Counted from the stretch's first letter, positions 27,933 to 37,230 are shown. The stretch is 42,595 bases of DNA from CAYUVA01 sp964448115 [NCBI: uncultured bacterium] (GCA_964448115.1 CAYUVA010000041.1:1-42595), one strand, 5' to 3'. Numbers and translations: made by a program. Notes: generated by a model not told the origin, from the letters alone.

Positions 27933-28895
27933 CTAGAGCCTTTCCCTCCAGTAATCGAGGATATCGCTAAGCGTCTGCTTAAACGGGATCTGCGGCTTCC
28001 AGCCGGTCGCCTTGCAGAACTTGCTATTATCTCCGATAAGTATGGGCACATCCGACGGGCGCAACCGTTCGGGATCGGTTATGACCTCGACCTTGACATC
28101 GGTAAGATCGAGCAGCATCCGGAGGACATCAGCTATTTTATATCCCTTGCCGGAGCAGATATTATAAGCCTCCCCAGGCGTACAGTGCTCGGTTGCCAGC
28201 CAGTATCCCCTGACCATATCGCGCACATCGGTGAAGTCCCTTATGGCATCAAGGTTGCCAACATGTATCTCCGGCTTGCGTTGTCCCTTTTCGATTTCGA
28301 CTATCTGCTTGGCGAAGTTGGAGCATACGAATACATGTCCACGGCGAGGTCCAGTGTGATTAAAGCCCCTAGTACGCAAGACTTTAAGCCCATAGCTCAT
28401 AAAGTAGTTGTATCCGAGCATATCCTGGGCTACCTTGCTGACCGCATAGGGAGAGAGGGGTCGCAGCGGATTCTCCTCCTTTATGGGGGTCTCATGCTCA
28501 TAGACCATTCCATATTCCTCGCTTGAGCATGCTATTTGTATCCAGGGGTCTAGACCGAGATCTCGTACAACCTCGAAGATGTTCAATTGTCCGATAACAT
28601 TTGTGGTAAGCGACTCCATGGGCGCATGAAAGGATGATAGTACGAAGCTCTGCGCTGCCAGGTGGAAGATCTTCTCTGGTTTTACCTTGCTTATCACCTT
28701 GCGCACAGAGGAATAGTCCCTCATATCGCACTCGTAGATAACCACATCATCTCTTTTCTCCAGGTGGCATATATTCTCGTTGCGCGAGCGCCATCTCTGG
28801 ATGCCAAATACCTCAACTTCCGGGTGTTCAGCAAGCAGATAATCAGCCAGATGGCTCCCTGCGAAGCCGGTGATGCCGGTAATTAGTATCTTCAT
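27933..28895 (-). CDS. GDP-mannose 4,6-dehydratase-like sugar nucleotide enzyme
   Basis: This 320-residue extended SDR protein has ITGITGFAGSHLADYLL, the catalytic CSSEEYG with SPYAVSKVAQD, and TRGFNHTGPRRGHVFV, a block typical of GDP-mannose dehydratases. It is paralogous along its whole length to the downstream gene, including the C-terminal PQIPFKQTLSDILDYWRE. It probably forms GDP-4-keto-6-deoxymannose for rhamnose-type sugars on a surface glycan. AGGAGG before the ATG supports the start, which overlaps rfbD by four bases. Confidence 0.8.
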   Translation of the reverse strand: MKILITGITGFAGSHLADYLLAEHPEVEVFGIQRWRSRNENICHLEKRDDVVIYECDMRDYSSVRKVISKVKPEKIFHLAAQSFVLSSFHAPMESLTTNVIGQLNIFEVVRDLGLDPWIQIACSSEEYGMVYEHETPIKEENPLRPLSPYAVSKVAQDMLGYNYFMSYGLKVLRTRGFNHTGPRRGHVFVCSNFAKQIVEIEKGQRKPEIHVGNLDAIRDFTDVRDMVRGYWLATEHCTPGEAYNICSGKGYKIADVLRMLLDLTDVKVEVITDPERLRPSDVPILIGDNSKFCKATGWKPQIPFKQTLSDILDYWRERL

Positions 28896-29764
28896 TTCGC
28901 CTCCTGCAAGTATCTATTTAATCCATCTCTCCAAGGGGGGAGCTTGTATCCACAGTGTATCTCGAATCTATAATTGCTTAGCACCGAGTATGCTGGCCGC
29001 GGCGCCGCAGCGCCGAAATCAGCCGTGCTTATCGGTTTTATGCGAGAGGGATCTCGTCCGCTTAAAAGAGCCACCTGCCTCGAAAAATCGAACCAGGAGA
29101 CGCTCTCGCGGTTGGTTACATGAACGATCCCCTGCAAAGGCTTTTCTACGAGACATCGAATCCCTTGCGCCAGGTGCACCGTGTAGGTCGGCGAAAGCAC
29201 CTGGTCATATACTACATTTATCTCATTTTGGATATCGAGCAGCCTCAAGATGGTCTGGGGAAAACATCTTCCCTTGATGCCGAAAAGCCCAGAAGTTCTT
29301 ACAATCGTGTAGTTGCGAGCATTCTTGTCAACGATCATTTCGCCGAGCCACTTCGATTTGCCATAGACGCTTATCGGCTCCGGTGTATCGCTCTCCTTAT
29401 AGGGGGATTTCTTATGCCCCGAAAATACATAATCGGTGCTGATATGGAGAAGCCTCGCTTCTATGCTGTTGGCAGCCTCGCATAAGAATTCGAGCGCATA
29501 TCCATTGATCGCAAACGCTTCCTTGACATGTGATTCAGCGCCATCGACATCAGTGTAAGCTGCGCAATTGATGATCACATCCGGCTTATGCGAGGGGATG
29601 ATCTCCATGACCTGGTCTCTCCTGGTGATATCGAGCTGGTCGATATCCATGCCGCTTACCTGGAAGCGATCGCCAATAAGTACCTTGAAAAGGGCATCAG
29701 CCAACATACCGTGGCTACCGGTTATGAAAACTCTAATTGTTCGATCCTCCTGTCCTCGGCTCAT
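28892..29764 (-). CDS. rfbD: dTDP-4-dehydrorhamnose reductase (RmlD family)
   Basis: This 290-residue SDR enzyme catalyses the last step to dTDP-L-rhamnose in characterised members. Visible are VFITGSHGMLADALF (cofactor binding), the NCAAYTDVDGAE block, the STDYVFSGHKKSPY motif, and SVYGKSKWLGE with the catalytic Tyr and Lys. Overlaps of four bases on both sides couple it to bamD and the GDP-mannose enzyme. No rmlA, rmlB or rmlC genes are in the window, so its substrate could come from elsewhere or it may act on the GDP-sugar pathway of its neighbours. Confidence 0.88.
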   Translation of the reverse strand: MSRGQEDRTIRVFITGSHGMLADALFKVLIGDRFQVSGMDIDQLDITRRDQVMEIIPSHKPDVIINCAAYTDVDGAESHVKEAFAINGYALEFLCEAANSIEARLLHISTDYVFSGHKKSPYKESDTPEPISVYGKSKWLGEMIVDKNARNYTIVRTSGLFGIKGRCFPQTILRLLDIQNEINVVYDQVLSPTYTVHLAQGIRCLVEKPLQGIVHVTNRESVSWFDFSRQVALLSGRDPSRIKPISTADFGAAAPRPAYSVLSNYRFEIHCGYKLPPWRDGLNRYLQEAK

Positions 29765-30519
29765 CTAACCCTAGCTCCTATTTCTTGCAGCTTTGCCAGG
29801 GACTTGAAGTAGTAATCCGAGGTCAAATAGTCCTCGGTGATGCGTAGAAAGGTTGCCTTTGCCTCGGCATACTGTTTCTGTTCAAGATAAGCCAAGCCGA
29901 GGTAATAAAGCCCCTCATCTAGGTGCTCATAGTCAGGATACTCCCTGAGCAGGTACTGTATCCTTGCCACAGTAGCCTCGTATTCCTTCAGCTTGTAGTA
30001 AATACGCGCCACATAGACCTCGTGCTCGGCTAAACGGTCTTCGCATTGCTTTATCCTAAGCTTAGCCAGTGCGACTCGATCATCCTTTGGGAAATACTCG
30101 ATGAACTTGCTGAATTCGTTGATCGCTAACTTGGTCTTACTCAGGTCCCGGTCTATGGAACTGAACGAGTTTATTCGACATAAGGCGAGATTCCACAGCA
30201 CATCCGGGGCTTCCTTGTGCGTGGGGTGGAAGTCGAGGAAAAGCTGGTAGTTGACCGCAGCCTCATCCCAATTCTCATGCTCAAAGCTGTTGTCTCCCAG
30301 GGCTTTAATGGCTAGCGGTGCGTAAGGACTCTTGGGATAGTTTATCTCCACCTTTTCCAGCAGCTCGCGCCCATCCGAGGTGCGCCAGGAATGGATCAAC
30401 TGCAAGCCGAGAAGATACGACTCCTTGTCAGAGAGCCTGATGCTCTCTTTAGTAACCGTGCAACCGTAGCCGGCTAGCAAAACAACAACCACCAAAAGTA
30501 AATAATTTACTTTTCTCAT
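29761..30519 (-). CDS. bamD: Outer membrane assembly lipoprotein BamD-like (TPR)
   Basis: This 252-residue lipoprotein has tetratricopeptide-type helices, as in BamD/YfiO, which helps insert beta-barrel proteins into the outer membrane. The signal peptide VNYLLLVVVVLLAGYGC ends at Cys20, but the lipobox (GYGC) lacks the usual Leu at -3, so processing is less certain. TPR-like helices include SPYAPLAIKALGDNSF, AVNYQLFLDFHPTHKEAPD and YYKLKEYEATVARIQYLLRE. It leads the operon of sugar-nucleotide genes and overlaps rfbD by four bases. A general TPR lipoprotein is the alternative. It supports a two-membrane cell envelope. Confidence 0.8.
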   Translation of the reverse strand: MRKVNYLLLVVVVLLAGYGCTVTKESIRLSDKESYLLGLQLIHSWRTSDGRELLEKVEINYPKSPYAPLAIKALGDNSFEHENWDEAAVNYQLFLDFHPTHKEAPDVLWNLALCRINSFSSIDRDLSKTKLAINEFSKFIEYFPKDDRVALAKLRIKQCEDRLAEHEVYVARIYYKLKEYEATVARIQYLLREYPDYEHLDEGLYYLGLAYLEQKQYAEAKATFLRITEDYLTSDYYFKSLAKLQEIGARVR

Positions 30520-30680
30520 GCCGTTTACCTATAACACAGGTATAGCTGTTATACAACCAGCAGAGATATTGATCATCAACTGGTGATCCTTTACTTGTAA
30601 AGCGATGCGTGATATAGGTCTAGCGCTAAGGGTTGTTCGTTTTCGCCTATGAAAACCGTAACTGCAAGGAGTAGCTCAAG

Positions 30681-31673
30681 ATGTCGATTATGGATAAGTT
30701 CTACGGGATGGCTCGCAACAGTTATAAGACCATCGTGCTGCCAGAAGGTAATGATGACAGGATAATTCGCGCTGCTGAGATGATTCATCGCGAGAAGCTC
30801 GCTAGGGTTATCGTTCTAGGCAAACCACGGGATATACTCGCTCGTGCAGGGCAACTGGGCGTCTCATTGGAGGGCGTGGAGCTGATTCAACCTGCAAATT
30901 ATGACAAGCTCGATGATTTCGCTAATGAATACTACCTGCTGCGCAAGGATAAGGGAATCGACCTGGATAAAGCTAGGGAGCAGATGCTCGATGGCTTTTA
31001 CTTTGGTGCTATGATGGTGAGGTTGGGGCTTGCAGACGGGATGGTTGCCGGCTGCGATAACCCGACCGCAAAGACCATCGTCTCCTCGGTGAGGGTAGTT
31101 GGCACTCAACCGGGGGTAAAGACCCTTTCCAGCTTCTTTATGATGGTGCTTCCGACCAAGGAATTCGGGGCGGACGGCGTCTTGTTCTATGCCGATGGAG
31201 CTGTCATCCCTAATCCGGATGCAAAAACCTTGGCTGAGATCGCCATAACCACCGCTAGATCCTTCAAGAAGCTGATCGAGGTGGAGCCTTATGTGGCTAT
31301 GTTATCTTTCTCGACCAAGGGAAGCGGCAAGGATCCTATCGCCGATAAGGTGATCGAGGCAACCGAGATAGCCAGGCAGGCAGCCCCTGATCTAGCCATC
31401 GATGGCGAGCTTCAGGCAGATGCGGCGCTGATAATGTCGGTGGGAGCTAAAAAATGCCCCGCAAGCCCGGTCGCAGGTAAAGCGAATGTTTTGATCTTCC
31501 CCGACTTGAATGCAGGTAACATCGCCTACAAGCTCACCCAGCGCCTGGCAAAGGCGGCTGCCATCGGTCCCATCTTCCAGGGGCTGAATAAGCCGGTAAA
31601 CGACCTCTCAAGGGGAGCTTCCATACAGGATATATTCGATGTTACTGCCATAACCGCTGTGCAGGCGAGTTGA
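30681..31673 (+). CDS. pta: Phosphate acetyltransferase
   Basis: This 330-residue enzyme interconverts acetyl-CoA and acetyl phosphate. It has the compact single-domain length and the family blocks TIVLPEGNDDRIIRAAE, ADGMVAGCDNPTAKTI, FADGAV-type strand FYADGAVIPNPDAKTLAEI and SFSTKGSGKDP. AAGGAG nine bases before the ATG supports the start; a second ATG lies three codons in. No acetate kinase gene is adjacent. It is divergent from bamD. Confidence 0.93.
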   Translation: MSIMDKFYGMARNSYKTIVLPEGNDDRIIRAAEMIHREKLARVIVLGKPRDILARAGQLGVSLEGVELIQPANYDKLDDFANEYYLLRKDKGIDLDKAREQMLDGFYFGAMMVRLGLADGMVAGCDNPTAKTIVSSVRVVGTQPGVKTLSSFFMMVLPTKEFGADGVLFYADGAVIPNPDAKTLAEIAITTARSFKKLIEVEPYVAMLSFSTKGSGKDPIADKVIEATEIARQAAPDLAIDGELQADAALIMSVGAKKCPASPVAGKANVLIFPDLNAGNIAYKLTQRLAKAAAIGPIFQGLNKPVNDLSRGASIQDIFDVTAITAVQAS

Positions 31674-31695
31674 GCATACCACCTTTTTTATCGTC

Positions 31696-32244
31696 ATGAC
31701 TTGTAATTTCACTCTACGCACAGATTGGGGCTTCATCGCCGGAGAGGCAACCATTGAGCATGGGCTAAGCAGGCTATCGCTACCCTGTGAAAGCCGTACT
31801 GCTGCTATCAGTGAGATCGGTATCCAGGAGCCATGGGAAGGCATAATTGACCTGGAGCAAGCACAAAATGACCAGGTTCCAGCTTTTATTTATTCCATGG
31901 CAGATCGGTTAAGGGAATACTTCAGGGGCAAGAAGGTTAACTTCGATGTTCCAGTAGATCTCAGCGGCTACAGCGAGTTTGCCAAGCATGTTTACCAGGC
32001 GACCAGCAGGATACCCTGGGGAAGGGTTACATCTTATGCCGAGCTGGCTACGCTCTGCGGACATCCCACAGCAGCCAGAGCGGTTGGCAGGGCAATGGCT
32101 TCAAATCGAATTCCGCTGATCATCCCTTGTCATCGGGTTATTGCCATGAACGGCAATCTATCGGGCTTTACCGGTGGGGTCGAGATGAAGCGCCGCCTGC
32201 TAATACTCGAAGGGGTTTTGAACGAGCCGATCAATCTACTATAA
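31696..32244 (+). CDS. ogt: Methylated-DNA-[protein]-cysteine S-methyltransferase
   Basis: This 182-residue repair protein removes methyl groups from O6-alkylguanine by transfer to its own cysteine. The acceptor is Cys145 in IIPCHRVIA. The DNA-binding helix RAVGRAMASNRIP and the motif IPWGRVTSYAELA precede it, and FTGGVEMKRRLLILEG follows. The N-terminal domain is short and Ada-like. It follows pta by 22 bases and ends five bases from the stop of the convergent radical SAM gene. Confidence 0.95.
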   Translation: MTCNFTLRTDWGFIAGEATIEHGLSRLSLPCESRTAAISEIGIQEPWEGIIDLEQAQNDQVPAFIYSMADRLREYFRGKKVNFDVPVDLSGYSEFAKHVYQATSRIPWGRVTSYAELATLCGHPTAARAVGRAMASNRIPLIIPCHRVIAMNGNLSGFTGGVEMKRRLLILEGVLNEPINLL

Positions 32245-32249
32245 GCCAA

Positions 32250-33668
32250 CTAGATCACATCGATAGCGAGCACATAGATCCCCAGCTCTCGGACATCGAC
32301 ATTGCCCTTGAAGTGCATGGCGGGGATCCAGGGAGAACAAGATAACTCGATGATCCCTTTTTTTATATCCTTTGCCTTGAGGGGAAACTCGATGGTCTTG
32401 GGGGGACCGTGATCCAGGTCAAAGCTTTGTCTCCTTGTCGCCGAGGTTATTGTCAAAGGCGAGATAGGCTTTACCGGGTTCCCGTTGCGAGCCTTTATTA
32501 TCAATGTCTTACCCCGATTAACCGTAAGCTTTATCTTCGCTTTTGCACACATCCAGCGAGCCTTGCCTTCCTCCATCGTTTCCAGGTTATACCAGCCGCT
32601 TACAAGCTCGAAGCTCTCGGATGCTTTGCCAAACTTAAGGTCATAATCGTTCCTGATGGGGATGCCCAGGCATCTTTGGCAGACCTCAAGCGGGATTCGA
32701 TTCCTGCGAAAGCTGTCCCGGATCGTCCTGAGTTTCTTGCCTCTGATTATCTTCGATAGGGTACTTTTGTTTATGTTACCGATCTTGGTTTTTCCATCAT
32801 AGTCAACACAACAGAAGGTTACGGTGCCGTTTGACAGCACCGCGATCTGACTGAATGGAGCGCAGCAATGTCCTATATGCCTGTTAACCACCATCTTGTC
32901 CTTATACATCCCGCCGGCAAAGGTGTTTAGCTTCTTGAAGCCGACTATAACATCGGGGAGTATGACATAGAGGTTCTCGTTGGGGCAATCCAGCGGCATA
33001 TCCTCGTAGCCGGGCAGGAATTCAGGATATGGATGAGGGGTAAAATCGATGCCGTAGCGCTTTATGACTCTTAATGCGAAGGTCTTCCAATCTTCGAGTA
33101 TATTGAGTGCATCTTTATTATCATGGACGACCTTCAGCCCGGCAACTGGCAGGTTGGTGGTATTGAGATAGTGAATATAAATCCTGGTCGCATACGCCTC
33201 TACCGCCTTCAATTCAACTGCCTCTTGGATTCCCTTGATATAATCATCGAACGGCTTCTTGGTGCGGCGATACTGATTATATAGCTCTTGGGTCGGAGTC
33301 TGGGTGCTGATGACAAGCTCATGAAGCGAGGGGAACAGTTCCCTCATCTTGAAGCGCTCCAATAGGGAGCCATTGGTGAATAGCCTTACCTTAAGACGCT
33401 TTTGACTTATATAACGAACTATCTCAACGAGATCCTTATGTAAAAAAGGCTCACCCATAACATGCAGTTGCAATGGTTTATCGGTAAGCTGGTTGTCTGA
33501 GATCTCATCAACGAGTCGCTTGACGGTTTTAGTGTCCATGGTGCGCCTTTGCCTGGTCATCAGCCTATCCGGGCAAAAGCGGCAGTTGAAGTTGCAGTAA
33601 TTGGTAAGCTCAATAAAGAAATAGGGCTTGCTATCGTGATCCCCATCGCATTTTTCGAACAAGTTCAT
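32250..33668 (-). CDS. Radical SAM/SPASM protein with C-terminal beta domain
   Basis: This 472-residue radical SAM enzyme has the iron-sulfur motif NYCNFNCRFCP (C25, C29, C32). A SPASM-type region follows at about residues 263-345 (GHCCAPF, GTVTFCCVDYDGKTKIGN, VCQRCLG), which should bind one or two auxiliary clusters. After about residue 370 an extra domain starts GWYNLETMEEGKARWM, like beta-sandwich tails I recall from glycan-cluster enzymes in uncultured bacteria. SPASM enzymes modify peptides or small molecules, including amino sugars. No precursor-peptide gene is visible nearby, so a surface-sugar or small-molecule role is at least as likely. No clear ribosome site precedes the ATG. Confidence 0.8.
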   Translation of the reverse strand: MNLFEKCDGDHDSKPYFFIELTNYCNFNCRFCPDRLMTRQRRTMDTKTVKRLVDEISDNQLTDKPLQLHVMGEPFLHKDLVEIVRYISQKRLKVRLFTNGSLLERFKMRELFPSLHELVISTQTPTQELYNQYRRTKKPFDDYIKGIQEAVELKAVEAYATRIYIHYLNTTNLPVAGLKVVHDNKDALNILEDWKTFALRVIKRYGIDFTPHPYPEFLPGYEDMPLDCPNENLYVILPDVIVGFKKLNTFAGGMYKDKMVVNRHIGHCCAPFSQIAVLSNGTVTFCCVDYDGKTKIGNINKSTLSKIIRGKKLRTIRDSFRRNRIPLEVCQRCLGIPIRNDYDLKFGKASESFELVSGWYNLETMEEGKARWMCAKAKIKLTVNRGKTLIIKARNGNPVKPISPLTITSATRRQSFDLDHGPPKTIEFPLKAKDIKKGIIELSCSPWIPAMHFKGNVDVRELGIYVLAIDVI

Positions 33669-33773
33669 GGCGATTAGAAAAATAGCAGAAATGACAAGCT
33701 ATGAACAGATCATAACCATTACAGGAGGTTGCCAAAAAGTAGTTGAAAAAAGGATATGCCTGGATGCTAAGCA

Positions 33774-34487
33774 TCATAGAAGCTGCATCAGCTCTCTGAG
33801 ATCCTCTATTTGCTGGCGAACCCAGTATCCGTGCGGAAGCTCCAAAGCGCGGGGATTGTACCAGATAAGGTCTATATCCGCCCTGTTGGCGCCTGCGACA
33901 TCGCTATAGACCGAATCGCCGATATAGATACATTCGTGGTTGCTTGCTTTTATCTTTTGGAGAGCATGCTTGAAGAACTCAAGGTTCGGCTTGCCAACCC
34001 CCACCTCCTCTGAGCATAAGAAATACTCGAAGAAATCCCAAAGCTGGTAAGCATCCATCTTGCGCGATTGTATATCCCTGAAGCCATTGGTGATAATCGC
34101 CAGCGGATAGCGTGGCTTAAGGTATTGCAGAACATCTATAGCTCCCTCCATCAGAAAGAGCCTCTCCATGTATGATGACAGGTAATCCTCACTGATTGCC
34201 GGGGGATCGATCCCCTCTATGCCAAGCTGATCAATGAGTCTCTCCCATCTTCCGACACGGGTTCGAGAGGCATCGATAAGCCCATTACCATAAGCCTTCC
34301 ATGCGCTTAGGTTATGCTCGGCAAAGCAATCGAAAAAGTCTGCCAATGAGATAGCCTGCTTACCAATCTTGTATTTTTCATAGAGTTTTTCCAGTGCCAA
34401 CCTGCTTGAGCGTGAGTGATCGAACAGGGTGTCATCCATATCAAAAAGGATGAATCTATATGGCTGGCTGTACCTGTTGGTTAGCAT
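33774..34487 (-). CDS. HAD-superfamily hydrolase, YjjG/subfamily IA-like
   Basis: This phosphatase of about 237 residues has all HAD motifs: FILFDMDDTLFD (nucleophile and general acid Asp), AIITNGF (motif II Thr), the lysine in EEVGVGKPN (motif III), and YIGDSVYSDVAGANRAD (motif IV). The helical cap and sequence resemble YjjG-type nucleotidases. The chosen start is the ATG at 34487; a TTG lies three codons earlier. It lies about 100 bases upstream of the radical SAM gene on the same strand, so joint transcription is possible. Substrate cannot be read. Confidence 0.85.
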   Translation of the reverse strand: MLTNRYSQPYRFILFDMDDTLFDHSRSSRLALEKLYEKYKIGKQAISLADFFDCFAEHNLSAWKAYGNGLIDASRTRVGRWERLIDQLGIEGIDPPAISEDYLSSYMERLFLMEGAIDVLQYLKPRYPLAIITNGFRDIQSRKMDAYQLWDFFEYFLCSEEVGVGKPNLEFFKHALQKIKASNHECIYIGDSVYSDVAGANRADIDLIWYNPRALELPHGYWVRQQIEDLRELMQLL

Positions 34488-34592
34488 CCCTGGCAAGTTA
34501 ACACATTGAGATTTTAAGACAAGGTCTTTCTTTTGATAAAAAAATTCCTTCTTGTGCTTTTAGGAGCAACTTGATAATAATGATTGCTAGGG

Positions 34593-34982
34593 ATGGTTAG
34601 ATTGCCTAAAAAACTTAGCCTGGGAGAACTGGTAACCGCGTTGTTCATATCAGCCCTACTGGTATTGATAATAGCGCCGAGTGCTATTGGCGATGATGCC
34701 GAACTGGAGGCTATACGCAAGGCTCTGGAGGGAATAGGCGATCCTTGGCGTGCAGCAGCCAACCCGGTCTCTGAGCTGCCCGCTTGGCAGAGAAGGATGT
34801 TGCTAGGCGGACTTGAGCCTGACCACGAGGAGGCGCTGGCGCGTTACTACCAGCTCCCTTTTGAGCTTAGCAAGACAGCCAGGTCAGCCTATTTCGATTG
34901 GCGTAACTACCAGGGCACAAGCTGGATGACGCCGGTCAAGAACCAACTCGGCTGTGGCTCCTGCGCAGCGTTTGCCACTTAA
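34593..34982 (+). pseudogene. Truncated papain-family (C1A) cysteine peptidase
   Basis: The 129-codon frame begins with a signal-peptide-like stretch (ELVTALFISALLVLIIAPSAIG), continues through a propeptide-like region and reaches the start of a mature papain domain, SAYFDWRNYQGTSWMTPVKN, then QLGCGSCAAFAT. That includes the oxyanion Gln and the catalytic Cys. The frame then stops (TAA at 34980), and the His and Asn of the triad and about 180 residues are missing. DNA after the stop looks like intergenic repeat (TTCGTGTCCTTGCGTGG) followed by prmC. I read this as a deletion product, not a working enzyme. Confidence 0.8.
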
Positions 34983-35033
34983 ATACTTTATCTCTTCATT
35001 CGTGTCCTTGCGTGGTATGATACTATATTAGTG

Positions 35034-35960
35034 ATGACCTTAGATGATATAGCTGACCGCCTTACTGGGAAAGACATTGCTGGCATAATTGAGGAGTGTA
35101 CTTTAATTTTTGAGAATGCAGGCATAACCGAAGCCCAAACAAATGCCCTCTACCTTCTTTGTAGTTTACTTAATAAAAACATCGCTTACTTGAGAGCCTA
35201 TGGATCATCTCGGTTGAGCGAAAGGCAACTTGAGCTTCTTTGTTCTATGATTAAAAGACGGGCTAATCGCCATCCTATCGAGTATATACTCGGAAACACG
35301 GAGTTTCGCGAGCTTGAGCTTTATATCGACTCCAGGGTCATGGCGCCCAGGCAAGAGAGCGAGCTGCTGGTCGAGATCGCGCTTGAAACCCTTGGCCGGA
35401 TGGAGATGGAAGATAAAATTCAAAATCCGTTGGTGCTCGATATCGGCACTGGCAGCGGGAATATAGCCATCTCTTTGGCTGTCGAGCACCCAAGTTGCAA
35501 GGTTATCGCTGTCGATGCCGATAAAGATGCACTTGAGGTTTGCCGAATTAATATCGGTAAATATCATCTCCAGGATCGGGTTAATGCCCTGAAGTGGGAC
35601 ATATTCGCTCCTATGCCACCGGAGATAGCCAAGCATCGATTCCACCTGGTGTGCTCCAATCCGCCATACATTCCTAGCTCTATCATACCGAACCTGATGC
35701 CCGAAGTTAGCTGTTTCGAGCCTAAAATAGCGCTAGATGGGGGCGATGATGGATTGAGAATCATAAGAAGAACTATATATCTTCTTCCAAGGCTGCTAAT
35801 CACTGGCGGACATACTATCATTGAGATCGGGCATGATCAGTCTGATCGCTTGTATGATGAGGTTAAGGGGTGCCCATGGATCGGTGAGTGTCGCTTCGAG
35901 AATGATTACAGGGGAATAAAGCGATTCTGTATTGTAAAGGTGGATTTGAACAATGGATAA
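35034..35960 (+). CDS. prmC: Release factor glutamine N5-methyltransferase
   Basis: This 308-residue SAM-dependent enzyme methylates the Gln of the GGQ motif in peptide release factors. The SAM-binding block VLDIGTGSGNIAISLA and the substrate motif CSNPPYIPSSI are both clear, as is the helical N-terminal domain. A GTG one codon earlier (35031) is an alternative start; no ribosome site is visible, and the upstream DNA derives from the truncated peptidase region. Its stop overlaps murA by eight bases. prfA, the frequent neighbour, is not in the window. Confidence 0.95.
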   Translation: MTLDDIADRLTGKDIAGIIEECTLIFENAGITEAQTNALYLLCSLLNKNIAYLRAYGSSRLSERQLELLCSMIKRRANRHPIEYILGNTEFRELELYIDSRVMAPRQESELLVEIALETLGRMEMEDKIQNPLVLDIGTGSGNIAISLAVEHPSCKVIAVDADKDALEVCRINIGKYHLQDRVNALKWDIFAPMPPEIAKHRFHLVCSNPPYIPSSIIPNLMPEVSCFEPKIALDGGDDGLRIIRRTIYLLPRLLITGGHTIIEIGHDQSDRLYDEVKGCPWIGECRFENDYRGIKRFCIVKVDLNNG

Positions 35961-37218
35961 ACTTGTTATTGAAGGCGGTAAACAACTAAGCGGTTTAGTA
36001 AGTGTCAGCGGCGCCAAGAACTCTGCGCTTCCCATCATGGCTGCCTGCATACTCAATCATGGCAAGAACATCCTTCGCAATATCCCACCGCTGCGTGATG
36101 TCAAGACCATGATGATGCTGCTTGAGACAATGGGTGCCAGGTGTTACTGGAAGGATGATCAAACCCTTATTGTCGATACAAGCTGCCTAGAATCGATCAG
36201 AGCTCCTTATGAGCTAGTAAAGACCATGCGTGCCTCAATACTTGTTCTGGGACCGCTGCTAGCGCGCTTCGGCAAGGCGGAGGTCTCCCTGCCCGGTGGC
36301 TGTGCCATCGGTCCTCGTCCAGTGAACCTGCATATCGATGGCATGAGAGCCTTGGGAGCAACCGTATCATTGGAACACGGGTATATAAACGCCGAGGTAA
36401 GAAGGCAGCTTGTTGGCGCTCATATTACGCTGGATATCTCGACGGTTACCGGCACCGAAAATCTAATGATGGCAGCCTTGGGCGCAAAGGAGGAAACGGA
36501 GATCCACAATGCCGCCAAGGAACCGGAGGTCGAGGATCTGGGAAGGGCGCTTTGCATGATGGGTGCCAATATTAGCGGATTAGGCTCTGATACCATCATC
36601 ATACAAGGGGATGCCGAGTTGAAGCCTATCGACTATAGAATAATCCCGGATCGCATCGAGGCGGGGACATTCATGGCTGCGGCTGCCATCACCGGCGGGG
36701 AGATTCATATCAAGGACTGCTATCCTCATCACCTCGATGCGGTGATGGAGAAGCTGGTAGCAGCAGGTTGCCAAATCAAATGCGAGCGAGACAGCATCTT
36801 TATTCAGGGTGCCAAGTATCTAAAGCCGGTGCAGATCGAGACCCAAATATATCCTGGCTTTCCGACTGATATGCAGGCGCAACTCATGGCGGTATTAACG
36901 CTTGCCAAAGGCTCTAGCATGGTTACCGAGACCATCTACCAGGGACGCTTCATGCATGTTGCCGAGCTTAACCGGCTCGGCGCGGACATAACCCTCAAGG
37001 CGCCGGTTGCAATGATTAAGGGCGTAAAGGAGCTTATCGGCGCCGAGGTCATGGCTACCGACCTGCGCGCCTCTGCTAGCCTGGTGCTCGCTGGACTGGC
37101 AGCAAAGGATACTACCGAAGTGCACAGGATTTACCACCTGGAGCGGGGTTACTATAATCTCGATGAGAAGCTCAGGAACCTGGGCGCCAAGGTTTATAGG
37201 GTTGATAACTCCCAATGA
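35953..37218 (+). CDS. murA: UDP-N-acetylglucosamine 1-carboxyvinyltransferase
   Basis: This 421-residue cytosolic enzyme performs the first committed step of peptidoglycan synthesis, adding enolpyruvate to UDP-GlcNAc. K22 and N23 in SGAKNSALPIM and the fosfomycin-target cysteine in LPGGCAIGPRPVNLHI (about C117) are intact, so fosfomycin sensitivity of the enzyme is expected. YPGFPTDMQAQ and the C-terminal HRIYHLERGYYNLDEKL are normal. Its start overlaps prmC. Confidence 0.97.
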   Translation: MDKLVIEGGKQLSGLVSVSGAKNSALPIMAACILNHGKNILRNIPPLRDVKTMMMLLETMGARCYWKDDQTLIVDTSCLESIRAPYELVKTMRASILVLGPLLARFGKAEVSLPGGCAIGPRPVNLHIDGMRALGATVSLEHGYINAEVRRQLVGAHITLDISTVTGTENLMMAALGAKEETEIHNAAKEPEVEDLGRALCMMGANISGLGSDTIIIQGDAELKPIDYRIIPDRIEAGTFMAAAAITGGEIHIKDCYPHHLDAVMEKLVAAGCQIKCERDSIFIQGAKYLKPVQIETQIYPGFPTDMQAQLMAVLTLAKGSSMVTETIYQGRFMHVAELNRLGADITLKAPVAMIKGVKELIGAEVMATDLRASASLVLAGLAAKDTTEVHRIYHLERGYYNLDEKLRNLGAKVYRVDNSQ

Positions 37219-37230
37219 AGGCGGATCGAA

